From: Bacteroides sp.
GTDB lineage: Bacteria > Bacteroidota > Bacteroidia > Bacteroidales > Bacteroidaceae
DNA: 6,825 bases
Direction: 5' to 3'
NCBI GenBank assembly: GCA_017556595.1
Contig: JAFYML010000070.1
Coordinates: 1 to 6,825, forward strand
Shown: in pieces, positions 1-5,613 of the stretch
How positions within the stretch are numbered: the first letter of the stretch is position 1
How the letters are laid out: each line of letters starts with the position of its first letter
Notes under the pieces: generated by a model
Told to the model about the DNA's origin: nothing
Seen by the model: only the letters and a program-made list of their open reading frames with translations
Database searches by the model: none
Position numbers and translations under genes: made by a program

Positions 1-804
1 GATACCAAGATCGTTATACGATACATTCTTGATTGTCAAGTCGCTTCGTGTCATAGCCGCCATACCAATGAAGCTACCCACTTCAATCATATCGGGCAAT
101 ATCGTATGTTCGGTACCTTTCAAGTTCTTCACACCTTCGATATGTAATAGGTTCGAACCAATGCCATCAATCTTAGCACCCATACGCACTAGCATCTTAC
201 ATAATTGTTGCACATAAGGTTCGCATGCGGCATTGTAGATAGTCGTTTTACCCTCGGCAAGTACAGCTGCCATCACAACATTTGCCGTACCTGTTACCGA
301 AGCCTCATCCAATAAGATGTAAGTACCCGTAAGTTTATCTGTCACAATTTCGCAAGCACCGGTTTGGTCGTTATAGTGTAATTCGGCACCTAACTTTCTC
401 ATGCCCAAGAAGTGGGTATCCAACTTTCTTCGGCCAATTTTATCGCCTCCGGGTTGTGGTATTACGGCACGTCCCAATCTTGCCAAAAGTGGGCCTGTGA
501 GCATAATGCTTCCGCGCAATGAGCGGCATCGCAACAGATACTCTTGACTAGCAAGGAAGTTTTCGTTCAGTTCTTTTGCCTTAAAGCTATACTTGTTTGG
601 CGACAATTTATTCACTTCAACGCCCGACTCGGCCAAGAGCTGAATCAAATTGTTCACATCCAAAATATCGGGTATGTTATCTACCACTACCTCTTCCGAG
701 GTTAGTAATGTGGCGCACAATATTTGTAACGCTTCATTTTTAGCACCTTGCGGGGTAATTGTTCCGCTCAATCGGTGTCCACCTTCTACAATAAATGATG
801 CCAT
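1..804 (-). CDS. murA: UDP-N-acetylglucosamine 1-carboxyvinyltransferase MurA (partial, C-terminus beyond window)
   Basis: MurA transfers enolpyruvate from phosphoenolpyruvate to UDP-N-acetylglucosamine in the cytoplasm, the first committed step of peptidoglycan synthesis. Reading leftwards from the ATG at 804-802, the frame stays open to base 1 and gives 268 residues of a family usually near 420-435 aa, so about the last 160 are missing. Seen: an N-terminal MASFIVEGGHRLSG, then GAKNEAL with Lys22-Asn23 matching the conserved substrate-binding K22-N23 of E. coli MurA, LRGSIMLTGPLLARLG around residues 96-111, and the active-site loop PQPGGDKIGRR near residues 117-126. At the position of the catalytic and fosfomycin-reactive Cys115 of E. 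coli there is Asp121 (codon GAT, bases 444-442). Cys-to-Asp MurA enzymes are known to be active and fosfomycin-insensitive. The gene begins 23 bp after the priA stop with no promoter box visible in the gap, so it is probably read from the priA transcript. Identity is very secure. Confidence 0.97.
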   Translation of the reverse strand, partial: MASFIVEGGHRLSGTITPQGAKNEALQILCATLLTSEEVVVDNIPDILDVNNLIQLLAESGVEVNKLSPNKYSFKAKELNENFLASQEYLLRCRSLRGSIMLTGPLLARLGRAVIPQPGGDKIGRRKLDTHFLGMRKLGAELHYNDQTGACEIVTDKLTGTYILLDEASVTGTANVVMAAVLAEGKTTIYNAACEPYVQQLCKMLVRMGAKIDGIGSNLLHIEGVKNLKGTEHTILPDMIEVGSFIGMAAMTRSDLTIKNVSYNDLGI

Positions 805-827
805 AATATTAATGTGTTTTTATATGG

Positions 828-3290
828 TTACATAGGATCTACATCGTAATATACTATCAAAGATTTAAATTGGTCTTCGGCTTGCATTTCTTTTTGCACT
901 TCGACCAATTCTTGTCTCACTCGTGTCATCGATGCAGTTGTTTCTATTTTTACTATCAGTTTTTTTATATAAAAAGTTTGTATTCTTGCTACGGGCGGTT
1001 TATCGGGGCCTAATACTCGACTTGCGCCCAATCGTTGTCGCAATTTTCCGGCCATGGTTTGCGCCATCAAATCGAGCAACTTTTCGTTTTTATTCTTCAA
1101 ATATACATAAACCATCCGATAATAGGGCGAATAACGAAAAAGTTGTCGTTCGGCCAATTCGTGATTTACCATTCCTTGAAAATCGTTATTCATCACTTGC
1201 GAGATGATGGGATGGTCAATACTCTTTGTCTGTAGCACTACCCTACCTCGTTTACTCTTTCGTCCTGCTCTTCCTGCTACTTGCGCCATCAACTGAAAGG
1301 CACGCTCGTAAGAACGGAAGTCAGGGAAGTTCAACATGGTATCGGCATTTAATATACCCACCACACTTACATTATCGAAATCCAGTCCCTTCGATACCAT
1401 CTGTGTGCCGATTAGTATGCGTGTTTCTCCCGATTGGAATCCGTAGATGAGCCGATCTTGTGCGGTGCGCGTGCGGGTTGTATCCAAATCCATACGCGCC
1501 ACCTTTGCATCGGGGAAGAGTGCTTGTACATCGGCTTCTATCTTTTCGGTACCAAAACCTCTATTGCGCAAATCGGCCCCTTCGCATGCGGGACAACGTG
1601 TTGGCAAGGGGGTGGTATATCCACAATAGTGGCAAGTAAGCTGATTCAATCCTTTGTGATAGGTTAAACTTACATCACAATTTTGACACTTAGGTACCCA
1701 TCCGCATGTGTGACACTCTATCATCGGAGCAAATCCACGTCGGTTTTGAAACAATATCACTTGCTCGTTTTGCGCTAATGCCTCACGCATGTATTGAAGC
1801 AACAATGGTGAGAAAGCGCCATTCATACGTTTTGTCCGATGCAATTCTTTGATATCAACGGGGATAATCTCGGGTAGTTGAATCTCTTTGTATCGTTCGG
1901 TCAACGACACCAAGCCATATTTCCCTTGTTGCACATTATACCAACTCTCTACCGATGGTGTTGCCGTACCTAACAAGGTTTTAGCTCCTACCATCGAAGC
2001 CAGCACTATAGCTGCATTTCGTGCATGATATCTTGGTGCTGGGTCTTGTTGCTTATAGGTATTTTCATGCTCCTCGTCCACAATCACCAATCCCAAGTTT
2101 TGGAAAGGTAAAAAGAGCGATGAGCGAACACCCAATATAATTTTGTATGGATTGTCCGATAATTGTTTTTGCCATATCTCCACACGCTCGGCATCGGGAA
2201 ATTTCGAATGATAAACGCCCAATTTATCGCCAAACACGCTTCGAAGCCGGTTGGTAATCTGAGTAGTCAATGCTATTTCGGGAAGAAGATAAAGCACTTG
2301 TTTCCCTTGTTGGATAGCATCGGCTATGAGGTGCATGTATATTTCAGTCTTTCCACTTGCCGTAACACCATGTAGCAAGCAAACATTCTTTTCTTGGAAG
2401 CATTGCGCTATTTGCTCGAAAGCTTTTTGCTGATGGTTGTTCAACGCATTGAGCGAAGAATCCGCCAGCTTCACATCCTTATCCAAACGCCCGACTTCGT
2501 ATTGATACAACTCGAAAACGCGTTTTTCTACCAACGCATTCAGCACCGATGGCGTTGCTATTACGCGATGTAGCAATTGTTTCTTCGCCACTTCGCGCGG
2601 ATTTTGTCCTAGTATGCCCGACATTTCCATGTATGCCATCAGCAAATCCAATTGCTTGGGTGCTTTTGCCAATTCGTCGAACAATGCCTTGATGCTATTT
2701 TCATTTCGTTTGTCTTCAACCAATCGAACATGTGTTTCTGTTCGTGGCTTATAGTTTTGGCGCAACTCTTCCTTGATGGACAATGCGCCCTTTTCGAGCA
2801 ACGATTTTATTTGCGGAAGAATATGCTTCAATCCCAATTCGCGTTCGAGTGCCGTAACGGTTTGTTCGGTATTGTTTTCCAAAGCCGCAAAGATTTTCTC
2901 TTCGCGCGGCGTGAGCGGCTCGGTAGCTTCATAATCGGGGTTGCACATCACCACCGTTTCGCTTTCCAACTTCAATCCGGAAGGTAAAGCCGCCTTCAGC
3001 ACATCGCCTTGTGTGCATAGGTAATAGTCGGCCAACCACTTCCAAAACTTGAATTGTACAGGCAAAAGCATTGGTTCCTTATCGAGCACTTCGGTCAGTG
3101 GTTTCACGTCATAACCTTGTGGCTTGTCTTGATGCACACGGCACACAATGGCCGTATAATATTTCGAGCGACCAAAGGGCACAACTACCCTACACCCTAC
3201 GTTTACCGCTGGGGCAAACTCAGGGGGTAATGCATAGGTAAAGGTGCTATGCAAGGGCAAAGGCAATATGACATCCACGTATTTTTGCAT
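828..3290 (-). CDS. priA: primosomal protein N', replication-restart helicase PriA
   Basis: PriA is a superfamily 2 DNA helicase that recognises stalled or collapsed replication forks, remodels them and starts reloading of the replicative helicase. The 820-aa protein shows the family layout: an N-terminal DNA-binding region opening MQKYVDVILPLPL, Walker A GVTASGKTE (308-316), DEEH box (405-408), GTATPS (441-446), QNRRG (515-519), GTQMVSKGLDF (628-638) and QVAGRAGR (670-677). Eight zinc-binding cysteines lie at 526, 529, 535, 538, 553, 556, 566 and 569, with the same spacings (3, 6, 3, 15, 3, 10, 3) as E. coli PriA. The Walker A lysine is Lys314 against Lys230 in E. coli (732 aa), so about 84 extra residues lie upstream of the helicase core. 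The start is supported by the conserved first residues and a promoter box just upstream. The downstream neighbour is murA, 23 bp away and probably in the same transcript. Identity is very secure. Confidence 0.98.
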   Translation of the reverse strand: MQKYVDVILPLPLHSTFTYALPPEFAPAVNVGCRVVVPFGRSKYYTAIVCRVHQDKPQGYDVKPLTEVLDKEPMLLPVQFKFWKWLADYYLCTQGDVLKAALPSGLKLESETVVMCNPDYEATEPLTPREEKIFAALENNTEQTVTALERELGLKHILPQIKSLLEKGALSIKEELRQNYKPRTETHVRLVEDKRNENSIKALFDELAKAPKQLDLLMAYMEMSGILGQNPREVAKKQLLHRVIATPSVLNALVEKRVFELYQYEVGRLDKDVKLADSSLNALNNHQQKAFEQIAQCFQEKNVCLLHGVTASGKTEIYMHLIADAIQQGKQVLYLLPEIALTTQITNRLRSVFGDKLGVYHSKFPDAERVEIWQKQLSDNPYKIILGVRSSLFLPFQNLGLVIVDEEHENTYKQQDPAPRYHARNAAIVLASMVGAKTLLGTATPSVESWYNVQQGKYGLVSLTERYKEIQLPEIIPVDIKELHRTKRMNGAFSPLLLQYMREALAQNEQVILFQNRRGFAPMIECHTCGWVPKCQNCDVSLTYHKGLNQLTCHYCGYTTPLPTRCPACEGADLRNRGFGTEKIEADVQALFPDAKVARMDLDTTRTRTAQDRLIYGFQSGETRILIGTQMVSKGLDFDNVSVVGILNADTMLNFPDFRSYERAFQLMAQVAGRAGRKSKRGRVVLQTKSIDHPIISQVMNNDFQGMVNHELAERQLFRYSPYYRMVYVYLKNKNEKLLDLMAQTMAGKLRQRLGASRVLGPDKPPVARIQTFYIKKLIVKIETTASMTRVRQELVEVQKEMQAEDQFKSLIVYYDVDPM

Positions 3291-3296
3291 CGGTTA

Positions 3297-3304
3297 CAAA
3301 GATA
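3297..3304 (-). promoter_or_regulatory. candidate Bacteroidota -7 promoter box for priA
   Basis: On the minus strand the bases read TATCTTTG, an exact match to the TAnnTTTG -7 element of Bacteroidota sigma factors. Only 6 bp separate it from the priA ATG, so transcription from it would start at or within a few bases of the start codon. No convincing -33 TTG/TTTG element is visible 19-21 bp upstream; that stretch is a T-rich run on the minus strand. The match could be chance. Confidence 0.5.
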
Positions 3305-3398
3305 ATGCAAGCCGAGCGAAGAAAAAAGAAGTTAACTTATTTTTTTCTTCCAAAACGTAGCCTATTTTATCAAAAGATTGTGCAAACCGAAGTAATAG

Positions 3399-3431
3399 AA
3401 AAAAAGAGGCACTTCATCACGAAGTGCCTCT
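3399..3431 (-). terminator. Rho-independent terminator of the outer-membrane protein gene
   Basis: A perfect 11-bp inverted repeat (AGAGGCACTTC / GAAGTGCCTCT, arms 3405-3415 and 3421-3431) encloses a 5-nt loop. Read on the minus strand it is followed directly by six T residues (3404-3399), which gives the classic stem plus U-tract. It begins 30 bp after the stop codon of the beta-barrel gene. On the plus strand no T-run follows, so it works in one direction only and separates the beta-barrel transcript from priA. Confidence 0.93.
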
Positions 3432-3461
3432 AAACGCCTTAAGTTTTAAAGTTGCTTATCT

Positions 3462-4037
3462 TTAGAAAATATAAGCCAATGATACTTGCCAAGTTTTTGT
3501 CTTAGCAGAAACTGCTTTTTCAACGCCACTAACAAGATCCATACCTTCGAATGTATCGCCCATAGGTATTTGATAAGTGACACCTACTTGCAATTTTCTG
3601 AGCAATTTCAAACCAGCACCCAAGTTTATACCAACTTGTGTAGTCTTCACATCTGCCCAATCAATATCTTTCAAATTGAAATAGAAATCGGGGCCAGCAG
3701 CCAAGTAAACGCCAAATGTGCTACCCAAACCGATAGTATATTTCAAATTTACAGGAATTTCAATACCTTGTTGTTTCCATTCTTTTTCACCTTTTTGCGA
3801 GTAAAGTAAAGCACCATCGATGCCTAAACCTAAAAGAGGCACAGTTGCTTCCACCATAGGACCAATGAAAAAGCTTGTAGTATTTCCCTCCAAACTTTCT
3901 GCATTAAGACCTTTTATATCCAACTCAGCTAAATTCAAACCACCTTTAACACCCCACTTCAACAATTGAGCTTGAGCAGGAGTAGCTAAGAAAAAGCAGC
4001 AAACAGCTACTGCTAACAGACTAAAAATCTTTTTCAT
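3462..4037 (-). CDS. outer-membrane beta-barrel protein, porin-family (OMP_b-brl type)
   Basis: This 191-aa protein is predicted to be exported and folded as a small beta-barrel in the outer membrane. Seen: a signal peptide (MKKIF, then a hydrophobic core to about residue 18, and A-Q-A/Q with likely cleavage after Ala23); a mature start with KWGVKGGLNLAEL, typical of the Bacteroidota small barrels in the OMP_b-brl families; alternating hydrophobic/polar strands rich in Gly and aromatic residues (for example IEIPVNLKY at 92-100 and YLAAGPDFYFNL at 111-122); and a C-terminal aromatic end VSLAYIF, the usual signal for barrel insertion. The ligand or role is unknown; such proteins are often annotated simply as porin family. 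The gene is monocistronic, with a promoter box 28 bp upstream of the ATG and a strong terminator 30 bp after the stop. The start is fixed by the signal peptide. Confidence 0.88.
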   Translation of the reverse strand: MKKIFSLLAVAVCCFFLATPAQAQLLKWGVKGGLNLAELDIKGLNAESLEGNTTSFFIGPMVEATVPLLGLGIDGALLYSQKGEKEWKQQGIEIPVNLKYTIGLGSTFGVYLAAGPDFYFNLKDIDWADVKTTQVGINLGAGLKLLRKLQVGVTYQIPMGDTFEGMDLVSGVEKAVSAKTKTWQVSLAYIF

Positions 4038-4065
4038 AACGTAAAATCATTTAAGTTTATGGCGA

Positions 4066-4073
4066 CAAATATA
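4066..4073 (-). promoter_or_regulatory. candidate -7 promoter box of the outer-membrane protein gene
   Basis: The minus strand reads TATATTTG, an exact TAnnTTTG match, 28 bp before the ATG at 4037. This leaves a leader of roughly 20-25 nt. A -33 element is weak: a GTTT at 4093-4096 is in roughly the right place but lacks a clear TTTG. Confidence 0.65.
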
Positions 4074-4172
4074 TCAAATTTTTCTTAAATAGAAACGTAC
4101 AATTTCAAGAATTGTTCACACAAGGCCTAAAAAAGCATTTTATACAAGCACAATTGTAAACAATATTCACTT

Positions 4173-4202
4173 CGCGAAAAACAGGCCTATTGCCGCGAAA
4201 AA
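4173..4202. repeat. 9-bp direct repeat CGCGAAAAA, 21 bp apart
   Basis: CGCGAAAAA occurs at 4173-4181 and again at 4194-4202, with a 21-bp period. The first copy extends into the palindrome TTCGCGAA (4171-4178). The second copy runs straight into the palindrome cluster at 4203, so both may belong to one regulatory array. Confidence 0.55.
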
Positions 4203-4265
4203 TTTTCCCAGTAGGGAAAAATAATTTTTCCTCAAGGGAAGATATTTTTTCTCAGTTGGAAAAAA
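4203..4265. repeat. three tandem phased palindromes in the divergent intergenic region
   Basis: Three imperfect copies of a small dyad of the form TTTTCCC-loop-GGGAAAA follow each other. Unit 1 is perfect: arms 4203-4209 and 4214-4220, loop AGTA. Unit 2 has TTCC at 4228-4231 and GGAA at 4237-4240. Unit 3 has TTTTTTC at 4245-4251 and GAAAAAA at 4259-4265, loop TCAGTTG. The first C of each left arm lies at 4207, 4230 and 4251, so the units are 23 and 21 bp apart, close to two helical turns. They could be operator sites for a dimeric regulator or small stem-loops in RNA. The function is unknown. Confidence 0.7.
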
Positions 4266-4366
4266 ATTTGGCCGATTTTGACCGTTTTTTCGTGTAAAGA
4301 GATATTACTTCTGCATATCTACAAGAAAAATCAAGAACAAAGCGGACAATATTCACCACTTTTTAT

Positions 4367-4374
4367 TACTTTTG
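4367..4374 (+). promoter_or_regulatory. candidate -7 promoter box of the SDR oxidoreductase gene
   Basis: TACTTTTG matches TAnnTTTG exactly and lies 27 bp before the ATG at 4402. A leader of about 20 nt would result. No clear -33 TTTG is seen 19-21 bp upstream. The element overlaps an upstream in-frame TTG (4372), which argues against that TTG being the start of translation. Confidence 0.65.
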
Positions 4375-4401
4375 CATCACAACCCCTTAAACATAAAAAT
4401 C

Positions 4402-5418
4402 ATGAAAATACTTATCATTGGAGGTACAGGCACCATCAGTAGTGCTATTACCCGTCAGCTTGCCGAGAGCGAACACGAACTTTGGTTATTAAATCGTGGA
4501 AACAGACAACAAGAAGTACCGGCAAATGTAAAACAAATTATTGCCAATATTGACGACGAAGCAGACGTTTTACGCCAAATTGGTGACACAATGTTCGATG
4601 CCGTATGCGAATTCATCGGTTTCGTACCTGCACAAGTTGAACGCGACCATCGTTTATTTGCTGGCCGCACACGTCAATACGTTTACATCAGTTCGGCATC
4701 GGCTTATGCCAAACCCGTACGCAACTATATCATCAACGAAGGCACTTCACTTTGCAACCCGCATTGGGAATACTCGCGCAACAAAATTGCGTGCGAAGAA
4801 TTGCTAATGAAATACTATCGCGAAGAGGGCTTCCCGGTAACCATCATCCGTCCAAGCCACACCTATTGCGAACGAAGTGTACCTGTAGGTCTTCACGGCA
4901 TGAAAGGTAGCTGGCAAGTGCTGAAACGTATGATGGAAGGCAAGCCGGTTATCGTACATGGCGATGGAAGTTCGCTTTGGACAATGACCTACAACGAAGA
5001 CTTTGCACGCGGATTCATCGGATTGCTCGGCAACCCACACGCCATTGGCGAGGTTTTCCAAATCATGTCTGACGAATCGCTCACATGGAATCAAATCTAC
5101 AAGGCCGTTGCCGATGCACTTGGTGTAGCCTTTAAACCTTATTATATATCATCGACCTACCTCAACGATATTGCACCGAAAGAGTACGACATCGAAGGCA
5201 ATCTCATTGGCGACAAAGCGGCATCGGTAGTGTTCGATTGCTCAAAACTGAAAAGAGCCGTCCCCGGCTATCAAGCTACCACCAGATTTGAAGAAGGTGC
5301 GCGCAAATGTATTGATTACATCCTCAGTCACCCCGAATATCAAGAAGAAGATCCCGAATTTGATGCATGGTGCGACAAAGTAATAAGCGTACTCGAAAAT
5401 GCAAAGAAACTATTCTAA
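4402..5418 (+). CDS. NAD(P)-dependent epimerase/dehydratase family protein (extended SDR)
   Basis: This 338-aa soluble protein has a Rossmann fold of the extended short-chain dehydrogenase/reductase type. Seen: beta strand and nucleotide-binding loop MKILIIGGTGTIS (1-13); LLNRGNR (29-35) after the second strand, with Arg positioned to favour NADP; the serine region YISSASAY (95-102); and the active-site Tyr-x-x-x-Lys as YSRNK (Tyr124, Lys128). IIRPSHTY and the C-terminal half (GDGSSLWTMTYNEDFARGF, and the ITWNQIY-like segment) form the substrate domain. Members act on nucleotide sugars or related carbonyl compounds, and some are atypical SDRs resembling the plant CSP41 RNA-binding proteins; the substrate cannot be read here. 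The start ATG at 4402 is chosen because the Rossmann strand begins at once and a promoter box ends at 4374; a TTG ten codons upstream sits inside that box. It is transcribed alone, with no strong terminator visible after it. Confidence 0.87.
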   Translation: MKILIIGGTGTISSAITRQLAESEHELWLLNRGNRQQEVPANVKQIIANIDDEADVLRQIGDTMFDAVCEFIGFVPAQVERDHRLFAGRTRQYVYISSASAYAKPVRNYIINEGTSLCNPHWEYSRNKIACEELLMKYYREEGFPVTIIRPSHTYCERSVPVGLHGMKGSWQVLKRMMEGKPVIVHGDGSSLWTMTYNEDFARGFIGLLGNPHAIGEVFQIMSDESLTWNQIYKAVADALGVAFKPYYISSTYLNDIAPKEYDIEGNLIGDKAASVVFDCSKLKRAVPGYQATTRFEEGARKCIDYILSHPEYQEEDPEFDAWCDKVISVLENAKKLF

Positions 5419-5462
5419 CGGATGACTTTCTGACTCGAAATGTTACAAAATACTAAAAACTC

Positions 5463-5492
5463 TATAATATTTTTACGTTTATAAAAATTATA
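5463..5492. repeat. A/T-only inverted repeat abutting a promoter box
   Basis: TATAA (5463-5467) pairs with TTATA (5488-5492), and inside it TTTTTA (5470-5475) pairs with TAAAAA (5482-5487), with a two-base bulge and a six-base loop. The right arm ends one base before the -7 box at 5494. It could be an operator or upstream element covering the -33 region, or a weak stem-loop downstream of the oxidoreductase gene. Its pure A/T composition makes a chance origin possible. Confidence 0.4.
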
Positions 5493-5493
5493 C

Positions 5494-5501
5494 TAATTTT
5501 G
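5494..5501 (+). promoter_or_regulatory. candidate -7 promoter box of the exported-protein/GH43 operon
   Basis: TAATTTTG is an exact TAnnTTTG match, about 112 bp upstream of the ATG at 5614. Transcription would begin around 5506-5510 and give a leader of about 105 nt, much longer than for the other genes here. No clear -33 TTTG is visible; the position is occupied by the A/T inverted repeat at 5463-5492. Confidence 0.6.
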
Positions 5502-5521
5502 TATTACAAATTGTTTAGCCA

Positions 5522-5582
5522 TGCATTTCTAAGCAACCAAATGCAAAAACTAACCTTTTGTTATTTCATGAGAAACAAGGTT
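5522..5582 (+). promoter_or_regulatory. structured 5' leader with two possible hairpins
   Basis: Within the predicted leader, TGCATTT (5522-5528) can pair with AAATGCA (5539-5545) over a 10-nt loop. AACCTT (5552-5557) can pair with AAGGTT (5577-5582), extended by GTT/AAC (5560-5562 with 5574-5576) after a two-base bulge. No T-tract follows the second stem, so it is not a standard terminator. The leader may control mRNA stability or translation, but no known riboswitch is recognised. Confidence 0.4.
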
Positions 5583-5613
5583 GCTATATTAACTTTTTAA
5601 TTATCGTAAATTT

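Larger units (their letters stand above)
4038..4401. other. divergent intergenic region with promoters and small palindromes
   Basis: This 364-bp gap separates the leftward beta-barrel gene from the rightward oxidoreductase gene. No open reading frame with coding character is seen. It contains one promoter box at each end (4066-4073 minus, 4367-4374 plus). Between them is AT-rich DNA with a 9-bp direct repeat (4173-4181 and 4194-4202), three successive palindromes (4203-4265), an 11-bp direct repeat (4160-4170 and 4346-4356) and a short ATTGT-AA-ACAAT dyad (4153-4164). There is no tRNA or recognisable riboswitch. Confidence 0.8.

Noticed and set aside
2652..2987. 111-codon plus-strand open frame inside priA
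   Set aside because: It is antisense to strongly conserved PriA coding sequence, with a Cys/Phe-rich composition typical of shadow frames.
3486..3809. 107-codon plus-strand open frame inside the beta-barrel gene
   Set aside because: It is antisense to a gene with signal peptide, promoter and terminator, and has no recognisable features of its own.
4123..4189. AGGCCTA repeated at 4123-4129 and 4183-4189
   Set aside because: Only 7 bp long with a restriction-site-like palindrome; two copies 60 bp apart can easily arise by chance and have no relation to the other sites.
4261..4291. Possible terminator around GGCCGATTTTGACCG followed by a T-run
   Set aside because: The flanking bases do not form a stable stem, and no gene on the plus strand ends upstream of it.
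4372..4401. TTG start giving ten extra N-terminal residues to the SDR protein
   Set aside because: The TTG lies inside the candidate -7 box TACTTTTG (4367-4374), so it would not be in the mRNA, and the Rossmann strand starts exactly at the ATG at 4402.
5552..5582. Hairpin as terminator of the SDR gene
   Set aside because: No T-tract follows the stem, it has a bulge, and it lies downstream of a likely promoter for the next gene; a leader structure fits better.
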